Made by a program: the position numbers and the translations under genes
Shown here: one piece after another, positions 1 to 11,164 of the stretch
Layout of the letters: every line of letters begins with the position of its first letter
How positions within the stretch are numbered: position 1 is the stretch's first letter
From: Plazaster borealis
Taxonomy: Eukaryota; Echinodermata; Asteroidea; Forcipulatida; Labidiasteridae
Length of the DNA: 64,000 bases
Direction: 5' to 3'
Assembly: GCA_021014325.1 (NCBI GenBank)
Contig: CM037472.1
Coordinates: 18,895,063 to 18,959,062 of the forward strand
The notes under the pieces: model-generated
What the model was told of the DNA's origin: nothing
Databases searched by the model: none
Seen by the model: the letters and a program-made list of their open reading frames with translations, nothing else

Positions 1-330
1 GCTTTTAAAGGGTGTGCACAACGCTGGTGAGGTTGAAAATAAAAATGTTCACAGATTTGCACATAACTGACATGGTTTAAAGATGGTCATGGTGGAAAAC
101 TTCCCTTAAATTATTTTTGCTTGAAATGCTGTAGTTTGTGAGAAATGAGTGAAACAATTAGTTTTCAATCTCGTAAGACCAAAACTCAATGTTTGAAAAC
201 AGTGATAAACATGTAATGTGGTTTTTCACTATTTTCTTGTGAATCCGATGACAGATTGAGCCTAAACTTTCACAGGTTTGTTATTTTGTGTACAAGTTGG
301 ATAAGTCGAAATACTGGTTTTTTGTTTTAC
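1..330. mobile_element. MITE B-like partial copy
   Basis: GAAATGAGTGAAACAATTAG through GATGACAGATTGAGCCTAAA recurs at 640-787. The tail CTTTCACAGGTTTGTTATTT is the reverse complement of the family core. Confidence 0.55.
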
Positions 331-402
331 TATTACTAATGTTGTTTGCGTGCTTAAAGAAGTAGAAGACAACATATACAAAAATCACCATTGCTTATTT
401 AG

Positions 403-610
403 GATTTTCCCTTAACCTTGTTAACTTTTTCAGTGACTGGCCAGCAGGACCATTAAGCTTGTCATTTTACTAATCTGTCAGCTTTTTTCACTATTCTACA
501 CTTTTATTAAATAAGGATGATTTTAAACACTGAACTAGCCAGCAGGACTATTTTGACTGGAGTTTTAACTGGCATTTTGCCAGCGGACCAGTGTTAAGGG
601 AGAACACTGT
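403..610. mobile_element. MITE family C copy
   Basis: It is marked by CAGTGACTGGCCAGCAGGAC, a mirrored GCCAGCGGACCAGTGTTAAG and ends of the CCCTTAAC/GTTAAGGG type. The same order occurs at 3316, 18645 and 20152. Confidence 0.75.
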
Positions 611-636
611 TATTTGAAATGCCAGGCATGCAACTT

Positions 637-787
637 TGCTTGAAATGCTGTAGTTTGTGAGATTGAGTGAAACAATTAGTTTTTAATCTCGTAAGACCAT
701 AACTCAATGTTTGAAAACAGTGAAAACATATAATGTTGTTTTTTCACTATTTTTTTGTGAGTCCGATGACAGATTGAGCCTAAACCG
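637..787. mobile_element. MITE B-like partial copy (second of pair)
   Basis: About 150 bp nearly identical to 121-271. Confidence 0.65.
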
Positions 788-792
788 GCAAA

Positions 793-935
793 TTCTAGTA
801 ATATTTCTTTCAAGTAGAGTTGAATTTCTCGTATTGTGTTTTTCTGAAGAGCTTTCAGGGTTTTGTTTTCTGTCTCGGAAGTACTTTTAGATTTCAACTT
901 TTTTGATATTGTATTTCGCATGCTTTTGTCTTTTC
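793..935. repeat. Dispersed duplicated segment, copy 1
   Basis: AGTAATATTTCTTTCAAGTA … TTTCGCATGCTTTTGTCT recurs at 1452-1590. Confidence 0.88.
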
Positions 936-1451
936 TCTTTCGCTGATTTTCTCTTTTTTTGCTTTTATAGTAGTCCAATAAAAAAACTGAAAAACAATCC
1001 GCAAAGTTAAGTGTGCTGGGACATTTTACTCCTCTTTTCCCCCCTCAATTACAAAGTTGCATGTCTGAAATTGGGTACAAGCACAACATCCTTGGGAGAA
1101 CATAAACAAATTTCCAGTGCAAACACGGAGTTTAATCATTTAAAGAACAATTTTTCATGTTGGTTAGGTGGTCACGATACTGTTTTTTATTGAAAATAAA
1201 AGTGGATTGAAACTCCTCAACAATTCAATGATGTACTATATACTTTAATTGATTTTCTTTTAATAAAGTTTTTTTAGATACTGCTTTTTATTTTGGGAAA
1301 TATCTGCAATACTGAATGAACTTTTAAAGGTAGCGTGTACATAACATTACAACAAAGATGACACTGGAAAAGGTACCAGTGCATAAAAACAAAGAAAAAC
1401 ATGATGAACAATTTGACGCTTTGAGATTGATTTGCCCTTTAATTAAAATCC

Positions 1452-1590
1452 AGTAATATTTCTTTCAAGTAGAGTTGAATTTCTCGTATTGTGTTTCTCT
1501 AAAGAGCTTTCAGGGTTTTGTTTTCCGTCTCGGAAGTAATTTTAGATTTCATCTTTTTTGATATTGTATTTCGCATGCTTTTGTCTCATG
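1452..1590. repeat. Dispersed duplicated segment, copy 2
   Basis: More than 90% identical to 793-935 by eye. The minus-strand open frame of copy 1 is broken here. Confidence 0.88.
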
Positions 1591-1764
1591 CTGCTTAGTT
1601 TGCATATGGATTGTTTTAATTAAGTCATGAACAATGTAAGAGTTACAGTGGATGGTATTGATTTTCCAGCATACAAATCTATACACCAATACGTGATGAA
1701 GAAATGCACAGTCCAAATTACGTTGGAGTTTCCTTGACTGTTCTGAGGACTAGAATTATAACTG

Positions 1765-1925
1765 CATTCAAGTCAAGAGAGGGCGCTATTGTAACTTTGT
1801 ATCACACCCCTATTTTATTGTACTGTAAATAAATAGACAGGTTCCCATTCAAGTCAAGAGAGGGCGCTATTGTAACTTTGTATCACACCCCTATTTTATT
1901 GTACTGTAAATAAATAGACAGGTTA
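1765..1925. repeat. 81-bp tandem duplication
   Basis: CATTCAAGTCAAGAGAGGGC … AATAAATAGACAGGTT occurs twice in a row (1765, 1846) with almost no difference. Confidence 0.92.
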
Positions 1926-2516
1926 CCATACATGTGTGAGTTTTAGAGCAAGTCCTTCCTTGCTCTATGGTTGTATACACAATAATTGCTTGGGACACAG
2001 TACTGTTTTGGTTCACAAGCTTAAATTGGATACAACTCTTACAACAAGTATAAGGAAGGCAAGTGGCTTTTTAGTTACCATAGTTGTTGGTGACAATTTA
2101 TCTGTTTCTTGAATTTTATTTTGTCCTCGGTGGTGTCGGTGACAATCCCACCAAAGGGATTGTGTTTGGTAATCTAATTGGAACCCACTGTTTGTTTCAA
2201 TCCTATGATAGTTGTAGATATATACCATAAAACTAACCTGTGAAAATTTCATTTCAAAAGGTGGTAGCATTTTTGAGATATTGCCGAAAATCTGGAGCGG
2301 TATGTCCACGCAGGAAGAATAATAATCTGCAATTGGAATACACAATCTGAGAAACCTTACTGCCAGATACGCTTCTCAGATTCAAACTTTTGGGGATAAA
2401 AAGTGATATCTTTTTCCATAACCGCAGTACTTCGAAGTCAAAAGTTTCTCAAAATGCTCTTACCAAGTAAGTTTTTATTGAAATTAATTTTCACAGTCAT
2501 TACCAAACGTATACAG

Positions 2517-2775
2517 ACCCTCTAAGCTCTGCTGTTTCTGATCAGCAGAGTGTGGGTTCGAGTCCCAGTCTTGGCACTTGTGTCCTTGAGCAAGATACTT
2601 TACCACAATTGCTTTGTCCTTCCAATGGGACATTAAGCAGTAGGTCCCACATGGTCCCATCTACATAGGATTGGTAGTTCCTCATGCATGCGAGCCACAG
2701 TGATTAGGTTGACAAATGAGTCATTCTTGGTTTCATTACCGGAAATGTATAATAATTGATCTTCAAAACCCTTAA
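2517..2775 (+). mobile_element. tRNA-derived SINE, head truncated
   Basis: The B box GGTTCGAGTCC (2555-2565) and body (TTGTGTCCTTGAGCAAGATA, TTGGTTTCATTACCGGAAAT) match the SINE at 55883. The A-box part is missing. Confidence 0.82.
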
Positions 2776-3315
2776 TTCCCACAAATTTTGTCTGACTCAC
2801 GACATGAAAAAGTAATATTTTACACAGTGTCACATCCTTTCATGAGTATAAAGGTTTGCAAAGTGCAGTATGGGCTAACAGTAGGTGCGCTCCAATTCCC
2901 AGAGACAGTGTGTGTACACTCATGACTGTACTATATGTAAAACGTGTACATGTGACACTTGCATCATGTAGTTTAAGTGTTTTAAAACAGATGGAAACGG
3001 CACATTTTACAAAAACAACAACATTTATCTGTACACATTTATTTGTATACATTTTAACTTGTCTTCCATTTTTTAGACGTAGATTAATACTGAATATTGT
3101 TTTAATAATAATTATGGTCCACACATGGAATGTACGCAATTATTTTAAAGGTGTTTTTGTCATCACTGTTTCGTCAATTTCATGAAGCTATATAGGCCTA
3201 GTGATTTTTTTCCTTTGGATGGAGTACATTGTACATTCGCACACTTGCATCCGTCTATGGGTCAAATAAGTCGTTCTGTACTTACAGTACATGTTAGCCA
3301 GGATATAGACGGGGT

Positions 3316-3500
3316 TTGCCCTAATAACTGTTTCAGTGACTAGCCAGCAGGACCAGTTAGCTTGTCATTTCACTATTCCCCCAGCCTTTTCACAAGTCCA
3401 TATTTCAATTTTAAACAAGTATGTTTGTCAACACTGAACTAGCCATCAGGAGAGAATTTTGACTGGTCCTCAGGTGTTTTAACTGGCATTGAAATAGAAA
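3316..3500. mobile_element. MITE family C copy
   Basis: It contains CAGTGACTAGCCAGCAGGAC, CAACACTGAACTAGCCATCA and GTTTTAACTGGCATT, collinear with 403-610. Confidence 0.75.
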
Positions 3501-3559
3501 AAGGTCAACAAAATTGTAAAAAGGGGTATCCTGGATGCTCACATCCCTAGTGTCTGCGG

Positions 3560-3725
3560 CCGGCTAGCAGCCGCTGGAATCCTCCAATATCCTCCACTCT
3601 GTGGCAACACAACATTAAACATTGGACTTTGATAAGATTGCATTTAAGCATGGAGGTAGGAATTAAATGAATTAAGTATGCCTGGCTCAGTGATAGGCAA
3701 TTGTTATTTGGGCCTACTGTCCTCA
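3560..3725. repeat. Dispersed repeat G, copy with a palindrome remnant
   Basis: CTCCAATATCCTCCACTCT, GGACTTTGATAAGATTG and TGCCTGGCTCAGTGATAGGC recur at 22600-22740 and 41075-41200. The half palindrome CATGGAGGTAGGAATT at 3649 is absent from those two. Confidence 0.65.
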
Positions 3726-5477
3726 ATCCCTCTGCAATCAGACAACTTCATTTTTGGGTAGGTATAAAGGAGTAACTTACAATATAATAGTATCCTGTGC
3801 AGAAGGACACAGGGGCACAGTAGTTGCAGTGTGAAGATTATTCCACGTTGTGAAGGTTGAGCAAACACAACACAAGGCTTTAGAAAGTGGAGCTAAAAAG
3901 AAAACAGGCTGGGGGGGGGGCGAGTTGTTAGCATTAACGTGTAAAGAAAGAATACAAAGCTACAGGGGGAAGCCTCCACTATTATCTAGCAGTCATCACA
4001 GTGTGAAGGAAAGCAATAGTCCTCAATGATCAGCCCTTGAAAAGGGGCAGGTGGAGGTACGTTGGGGGTGGGCGGGAGCGGGGAGGGTAGAGGCTCACAA
4101 AAGGACATGGGTTACAATTGCATATGTCTTGTTATGGACAAAAATAGAATCAATCTAACTAATGAGGTTGACTCTAGGTGAGTTTTAACAGGGTGCAGTC
4201 AGGATGCTGTGTGTGTTCATGGTTCAATGGACAGTGCATACAGAGAGAGGTGGGATGTTGACTTGTGTTTGTCAATACTTTGTTAAGTTTAGTGTGTTTG
4301 GAAACGGGCTGATGTTTTCCTTGGCTGAGGTTGTGTTGGTGTACAACACGGATGTAGTGTAGGCCTACACCAGTTGTCCTGCTTTTGTCCTGTCTAGCCA
4401 GCTTTAAAAAAAAAGGATTATATTTGAAGTTGAAGTACCCTAACCAGGTCTACCATCATTGCAAGTATGTATGAATCATGATCAGTCTAGGATTCACATG
4501 TAAAAAACAATTGACAGAACATCCTTAACCCCAATTCAGTTTTTGCTGGTTACTGACATTGCAAAAGTTTGCATTGGCGTGTGCAAATAACTGGAATTAT
4601 ACATTGTACTAATTGCGCTATCCCATGGTGAGAACCGATGTAAGCATTGCATTGGGGAACATAGTTTTTGATCATAAATTGCCTGCATACAACTTACAAG
4701 TAGTACAATTAAAAACAAATTTGTAAACTATACAGTAATTGTCTTGTACCACTTTTTAAAACTGTTAAAATGTATTCCTGTTACAAGCAGTGTAACGCAC
4801 ATAGTACATGTACCAGTTTGACATCTTTATCATCTATCAAATACCTCAGATTAATGATAAATGCTGCCTGCCATTGAGAGCAGTTTATTTCTGCAGGATA
4901 TGACCTTCAGGTACATGTACATACAGTGTAACTCCATTATCACAATCACACGTAGTAAACTGCTCCCCATTGCTTTGGAATTCCGAGCCAGTTCCACATG
5001 TATTTAAATGTCGCCCTCTGTTGACAGAGGGCTCAGTTACATGTGCACGTTCAGTGTTGTTGTGAAATGAGTATGTTCTTTTAATCTTTGGTGTGAATGT
5101 GAAACAGTAAGGTAGAGGTTTACAAATGAAGTTATGTGCTGCTAATAAGCGTTATTATTACAATGTATGTAATTTTGGCTGTTTAGAAGTTGTAAACAGC
5201 TTTAAATAATCTGTTTCTTTGGTGTTTACATATCCTGGTATGTTAGATAGGTTCAGAATGGTTGGTTCTTAAAATCTAAATTGAGAAAACAAATGATCCC
5301 TCTGATGGATGTATTTTGCTTTAAACAACTGTTTCCCACATTATTTATGGAAATACTATAATTTTGCAGTGTTTTTGCTAATACAAAGGAACCTTTCTCA
5401 AGCAAGGCACTTCTCTGTGGCAACAAAATATTCCTGAAATGAAACCAAGAGTGTAAATAGGGTCGTTCTAGCACTAG

Positions 5478-5940
5478 TAAACTGCTCACAAAAAGTTAGG
5501 AAACTTTTTTTAATCATGTATATTTTTATTATTTATTACCCTCTTGTATTATGTTGCATATCAATAGAAAGCTGTTTTTCTTTAAAATGATACCAAATGT
5601 GCAATGATGACATGTTGTTGGACTTGGCCACATTAATGAGAATGAGACAAAGTCACAAATCAAATGTGCCAAAATTAGCAATTTTGGGTTACTCTGTGAA
5701 CAAACAAATTGACACTGTAATTCAAACATGCGGTAATTTTGGCACATTTGATTTGTGACTTTGCCTCATTGTCATTCATGTAGCCAAATTCAGCAACATG
5801 TAATCATTGCAAATGTGGTATCATTTTAAAGAGGAACACTTCAGCTTTGCATTGATATATAACATAAATACAAAGAGAGTAATAAATAATAAAAATATAC
5901 TTGATTAAAAAAAGTTTCCAAACTTTTTGTGAGCAGTTTA
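5478..5940. mobile_element. Long-arm palindromic MITE with TA ends (Tc1/mariner-like)
   Basis: A roughly 200-bp arm (5480-5676) starting AACTGCTCACAAAAAGTT is repeated in inverted form at 5733-5938, about 85% identical by eye, around a spacer of about 55 bp. The element is bounded by TA on both sides, as expected for Tc1/mariner-type insertion. A transcript would fold into a long hairpin. Confidence 0.88.
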
Positions 5941-8464
5941 TTTGAAACTCCCTTTCACACTGCATTTCCTGAGAAATTTTTTTCACTCTTGAGTTGCTAA
6001 CCCTGGCAAATTCCTGGGGAATGGGCATTTCCCGGGAACGGCTACCCCTACGGAGTGAGGTTTTTAAGAGATAACCCGGGGATTAGCACTGGGTGCTCAT
6101 TTTCTCAAGGAAAATTGCATCAAGTGTGAAACGAACATGGGTTGGCGTTGGGGTTTAAATTCCCCAGGAATTGCCTGGGGTTTTATTTTCTGGGAATTGG
6201 CTCTGTAATTTGAAAAAGGGCTTAGAGCTGAAATGAGTCGGTTTGAAGGTGTCTTTTTAAAAGAGGTATGTATCTGTATGTTTATACATGTACAACATCA
6301 CAGATTGTATCTGACATTATGGTCACAAAGCCTTGCAGTACCCTGTATTTTTGTGTAATGCCATGGATGTATTTTAAGCTGTTAACCTTTTTTCAATTTT
6401 AGAAATTGCAAATAAAAATCCTATAAACATGGACCGCAGTCAGGGCATGCAAGTTATTTTGGGTCATAACTTGAACTGCCACAAAAGTCATTTTAAGGTC
6501 AAGTCGGTGTGTCGTAACCAATACAAACGCATTATAAATAGAAGTAATTTAACTGACCCTGCCAAAACAGTTCGAAAAGTTGTACAATTTAATCGTTCTG
6601 AGACACATGGTTGCTAAGGTTAAGGTTAGGACTTGAAATGTGCGTAAAGGTCACACTATTATTAGTAATATTTTGTTTCTCTTCACACAAAACACATTCA
6701 AATGAACTAGGACACAAGGAACAAGTAAAGACCATCACATTAAAAATAAATGCAGAATAAACAACAGTAAATTGACAATGTGGAGAGGGCTAGACTGAGG
6801 AGGCAAAACATGATCTTTTCTGCATCAAAAAAGGTTCAGTCTGCCAATTAAAGGTAGGATCATACTTAGGTAATAGACTGTGCAAGTCTCGTGCGTATTC
6901 GAACATAGGGACCCGTTAAAGCGCGTGAGTTTGTTTCCTTCACGCGTTAAAGCAATGTGCGTGGGACCATAGTGGTCCCAAAAATGTTTGAATACGCGCG
7001 AGATTTGCACGGTCTAAAAAAAAAAAAAAAAAAGTAATTTCTATCCGAAAGCTTACAATTTTACAAAAGATGGTAATGATGGTAAGCATCCTGCAAAATT
7101 ATTTTGTCTGAAATGCTCCCGTTGCTTTAAAAAAACAGCTCTTTGAAATTGGGTCCTGGTGTTGTTGGAGCTTGTTTGTTGATGTCTGTACTACAGTGTA
7201 TACTCTGGCTAAAACCATCATCATATTTATTACTTTTACTGATATTTTTTTTTAATGTCTTTTTATGGTTTATGCAAAGCAGCTTGGAGTATTTTTATCA
7301 ATGGATCGTGGCACTATTACTTGTTGTTGTAATATTATTATTATTAGAACACACATGACCTTTTAAAAACAAGTTTTCAGTCTTTAAATTTTTGGTTTTC
7401 CGTGGTCAGTGCTTTGCAGTCAGTAATTCCAAAAGCCATGAATTGATTTGAGACTAGATTTCTGTTAGGTATAAGGCCATGTCCAAGTGGATGGCTTTGG
7501 TAGTGGCTATGGCTGGATTGCTGAAAAGTCCTATTTTTTAGCGTTGTCGCTGCAACCAATGGCTGTAGCTGTTGCCAAAGTGGCTAAATTCAGTTGTGGC
7601 ATTATTATAGACCGAGCATTTACGACTCTAGAGAGATTTCCACACTATGCAGTTAATAGCCTGGTGACCTTTAACTATCCCAGGCACTGGCTGGCCCAAC
7701 CCTGTATTTTAGTCTGCTTGTGTTTATAGAGTCTATTTGAACACTGTGTATAAAGTATTATGTACTTCCTACCATACAAAAACCCACTGCTTATTTATAA
7801 ATGTTATATGCTGGCAGGGCAGAGAACAATTCTGTTTGACCTTCTGCCAGCGATTGACGTCATACTCAATAGTATCATTCAAGTATGTGAAACGGTAGGC
7901 CCTGCATCCTTTTGTGCCCGGCTGCATGGCTTTTGTCAAAAAAACACATCCTTTGTGCACAGAAAGGGATTTCTGTATATTGTTGTTGCTTTTTTTTGTG
8001 AAGTATGTGCATGGTGCATAGTTTTGACTGCAATTTCAACTTTTGTTATGTGTGCACTATGCACACACTTCTTACTTTTTGCAGTGTGTTTTTCTGTAGA
8101 CTTCTGTGATGTAGGTGGGACAGATTACACCTGAAATGTGGCCACAACCGCCTTTTTTTTCTTTGTAAAAAAACTCTCAAATTTCCATTAAAAATACCAA
8201 ACCTAGTCAATGCTTTCGTTATGGTCAATGTTAGGGTAGAAATTTCAGTGGATATAGGCATATTTAATTTTAAAAAGGCCTTTTTATTTGTATGGTGCCA
8301 TCTTTTGAATCAAAATATCACTTGATGGGCAAATCAAGGACATATTTGGTCCAAGACCTTTATCACTAAGTGTCATTTCTTGGCTTCTCACTTAAATTAT
8401 TTTGAGGAAAATACACTACTTCCATATGCAAAGGTGCAAAATGGTTTCCTGGTTGGGTATTATC

Positions 8465-8746
8465 CTTTGGCACGTTTAGAGAAGTTGGGTACCAGTCAGA
8501 ATTGTTGTCTATCCCATTCCAAATCACGAAAGTCCTATACCCCCCCCCCACACCTTACTACATTCAGAGAAGTTGGATACCAGTCAGAATTATTGTCTAG
8601 ATCCCATTCCAAATTGCGATTTATAGTCTTGATTATGTCTCGATTATGCCCCCCCCCCTTACAATTGGGTACATTCAGGGAAGTTGGGTATCAGATTGTG
8701 TATCCTATTCCAAATTGCGATAGTTTTGATTATGCCCCCCCCCCCT
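8465..8746. repeat. Three-unit tandem repeat with poly-C tracts
   Basis: Units of about 90-110 bp share AGAAGTTGG(G/A)TACCAGTC and ATTCCAAATTGCGAT, and each ends in a run of 9 or more C. Confidence 0.82.
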
Positions 8747-11029
8747 GCTGTCTGAAATTCCTTCTGCATATCATTGGTCAGTAACTGTATTCTTTGTGTG
8801 AATGTTTAATCTATGATTACTGTAACAAACAAACCTTGAACCCTGAAGTTAACAATCTAAGGGATTGATTACACGTCACCCTCAGCAAGCAAACCCCTGT
8901 ACTGTGCAGGTGGACACCTTTTCCTGTCACTCCACGTCCACTAAAACATTCAACCTTTTTCAGCATCTGGCATTCCATACGAAGAAAAAAATTAATTGAA
9001 TTTGTGAGGACTATTTATAGTTGCCATTGTGGACAATTTTTTCTGCCATTGCAATGCAATGTGCACAACACTGAGAATTATAATTTTTTGTTCTTGCCAA
9101 TTTACCTTGATCAGTTTTTTTTACCCTCACACAATGCCCGTCATCATGCAATAATGAAATGATTTCAGTTTGAGGGGTAGAACTGACTCAGTAGAATGAG
9201 CTGATAAGTGAAAATAATTAATTAATTATTTTTACACATTGGTTGTTCTTTGTTTTGGTTGTTTATATTTATACATCATGCACAATGCTGTGTATTTGTA
9301 GGTCAGTATAGAAATGTACACATCTAGAATGCAAGTGTTATTTTCCTAACCTGCCCTCAGTCATATAATGGTACAGCCCTGATGCTGTTGTGAAAAGCTC
9401 TCAGAACTAGAATAGTAAAGTTGTGTGTTTTTGTGTTGAGTTTGTTTGGCGTTGACATTGTAGTCGTGCATATGGAAGTCGTTGTGGATTTCTAACTGGT
9501 GAATGAAAAGGGAAGTGTAGGCGTTGATCTGAGGAGTGAGGGGAAGTTAAACACTGTCCACTGGGCACAACTCCTTTATACACAGATCAGCAGCGGTCGA
9601 AGAGTACGTATGAACATACACACGCATCTAGAGTCATGGTTGTTACGGGTTCACATAGAAACCACCACTCAGCGATCCGTACCAGCGTAGTGAGCCTGCT
9701 TGTGTACTAGTATAGAAATCATCAGACAACTATCATCATCAGATCATCAGTACACTGCAAAGAAATGCTGAGGTGAACTTGTCAATGCTCACAGTTTGTA
9801 TTTAACTGCAATATATGGTTTATTAACTGCCATTTTACCGCCACCATTTTGTTAACCACTACCAGTACATCTAGTGGATATGATCACAGGCCCCTCTTGT
9901 TTGAGGTTCATATGTCACTATCGCTTGAGTGTTGTAACTGTCGAACGGGTACAGTAACGAATGGCTCAATGGCACTGCAGCTCGTCATAACCACTTGGTT
10001 GAGTACAAATGAATGCCAAGCATACTTGTAATGTAACATTATTTTACATGGGGCGGACTGGACTGAGAACACGGCAAAGTACATTAAATGTAAAAGTCCA
10101 CAAAGTCTGCTGCATGTGGAACATTAAGTGTGATTTACTTAGTGTCATCGTCTCTCAAGGAATCTGTCACCAATTTTCTCCTCTAAGGCTACAAAGCTTT
10201 TGATGTGAATGCACAATTTTGACTACAAGGATGTACAACACCCCCCCCCCCCTGGTGTTGTGCTCAGTGCCTCATTCATCATTGTCTGCAGTGTCACACA
10301 TAGACTAAGCTTTTGTTGTGGCTGCTGTATTGTTGCGTGACCCCATACATGTTCATTGGCTCCAACAACCTTAGCCAACCTGGTGCATCCTGTATTTAGT
10401 TAAACCAACCCAGTGCTCTGTGTGCCAGTTGAACACATTGGGACAGAATTATTGATTGTGGGGTTTTGGTTGTTGCGATGATCAACCAGTAGAATGATAG
10501 CGACAAGTTGAGGTTTTGTCAGTGCTCACAAGTTGATGTATAGGCCTACTGATGTTACCGACGGTATCTTCTACTGTAAACATCATGGGCGGATAATCAT
10601 GTGGACAAACTCTCTCTGCGAGGATACCCTTCGGTCTGTGAATCATTGCAATTAGGAGTGGACGTAACAAATTTGACAGTAAATGTTTGTATTTAAAATA
10701 AACGCATTGTCAGCTTTACAAGCATTGATGAGTGGGATGGAATGAGTTTCTGTGGCTGCATTTATTGAAATGTAAAGTGAGTTGATGATATCTACATTGG
10801 AACTGGACCACTGTGTTGACTTCACTTCGAGAGAAATCCTTAAATCTTTGAGATTAAATGTTGAAGTGTCTACAATAATTGGCGTATGAGCTGAATGACT
10901 TTACGCATTGGTGTGATAACCAGCATGACTTGATGTGAAGAGTCAAGCGAAAGCGAAAAAGGTTCTTACTGACAAACATTTACAAAAAACCCTCGCATCA
11001 CACTCGGTTAGACCTTCATCCATATCAAG

Positions 11030-11164
11030 ATGCAAGAGAGTGAAAATGGAGAAATGGTTGCCATGGAGATAGTGGATGATGATAGCGATTCCCCGTTGGA
11101 GGATGAGTGTTCCCGCGTCTGTTTGTGTGAGAAATGCGTCCCGGAGAAAAGCACTCCCACTAAG
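11030..11164 (+). CDS. ITPK: ITPK coding exon 1 (residues 1-45)
   Basis: The ATG at 11030 has an in-frame TAG 18 bases upstream (11009-11011), so the frame cannot extend further within this exon. It encodes 45 acidic, Cys-containing residues, with a C-x3-C-x-C-x2-C cluster at residues 27-36, and ends at AAG|gtaaaa in phase 0, which matches exon 2. The kinase fold does not require this segment. The stretch just before the ATG (…tatcaag) could also act as a splice acceptor, so the exon might be internal with a different start. I see the open frame, donor and phase match; the assignment to this gene is inference. Confidence 0.6.

Larger units (their letters stand above)
1..11029. other. Upstream region of the ITP 3-kinase gene, repeat-rich, no secure gene
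   Basis: I found no convincing coding exon here. The open frames are short, have no recognisable domain and often lack splice context. The region carries partial MITEs (1-330, 600-790), MITE family C (403-610 and 3316-3500), an 81-bp tandem duplication (1765-1925), a SINE (2517-2775), a long-arm TA-flanked MITE (5478-5940), a poly-C punctuated tandem repeat (8465-8746) and a C-run near 10241. The promoter of gene 1 should lie in the last 1-2 kb, but I see no convincing TATA box. Non-coding or upstream coding exons of longer isoforms cannot be excluded. Confidence 0.6.

Noticed and set aside
676..978. 100-residue Lys-rich minus-strand ORF
   Set aside because: It spans two dispersed repeats, and the frame is broken in the second copy at 1452-1590.
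7760..8134. 124-residue hydrophobic ORF
   Set aside because: Composition follows T-rich DNA; no start context, domain or splice support.
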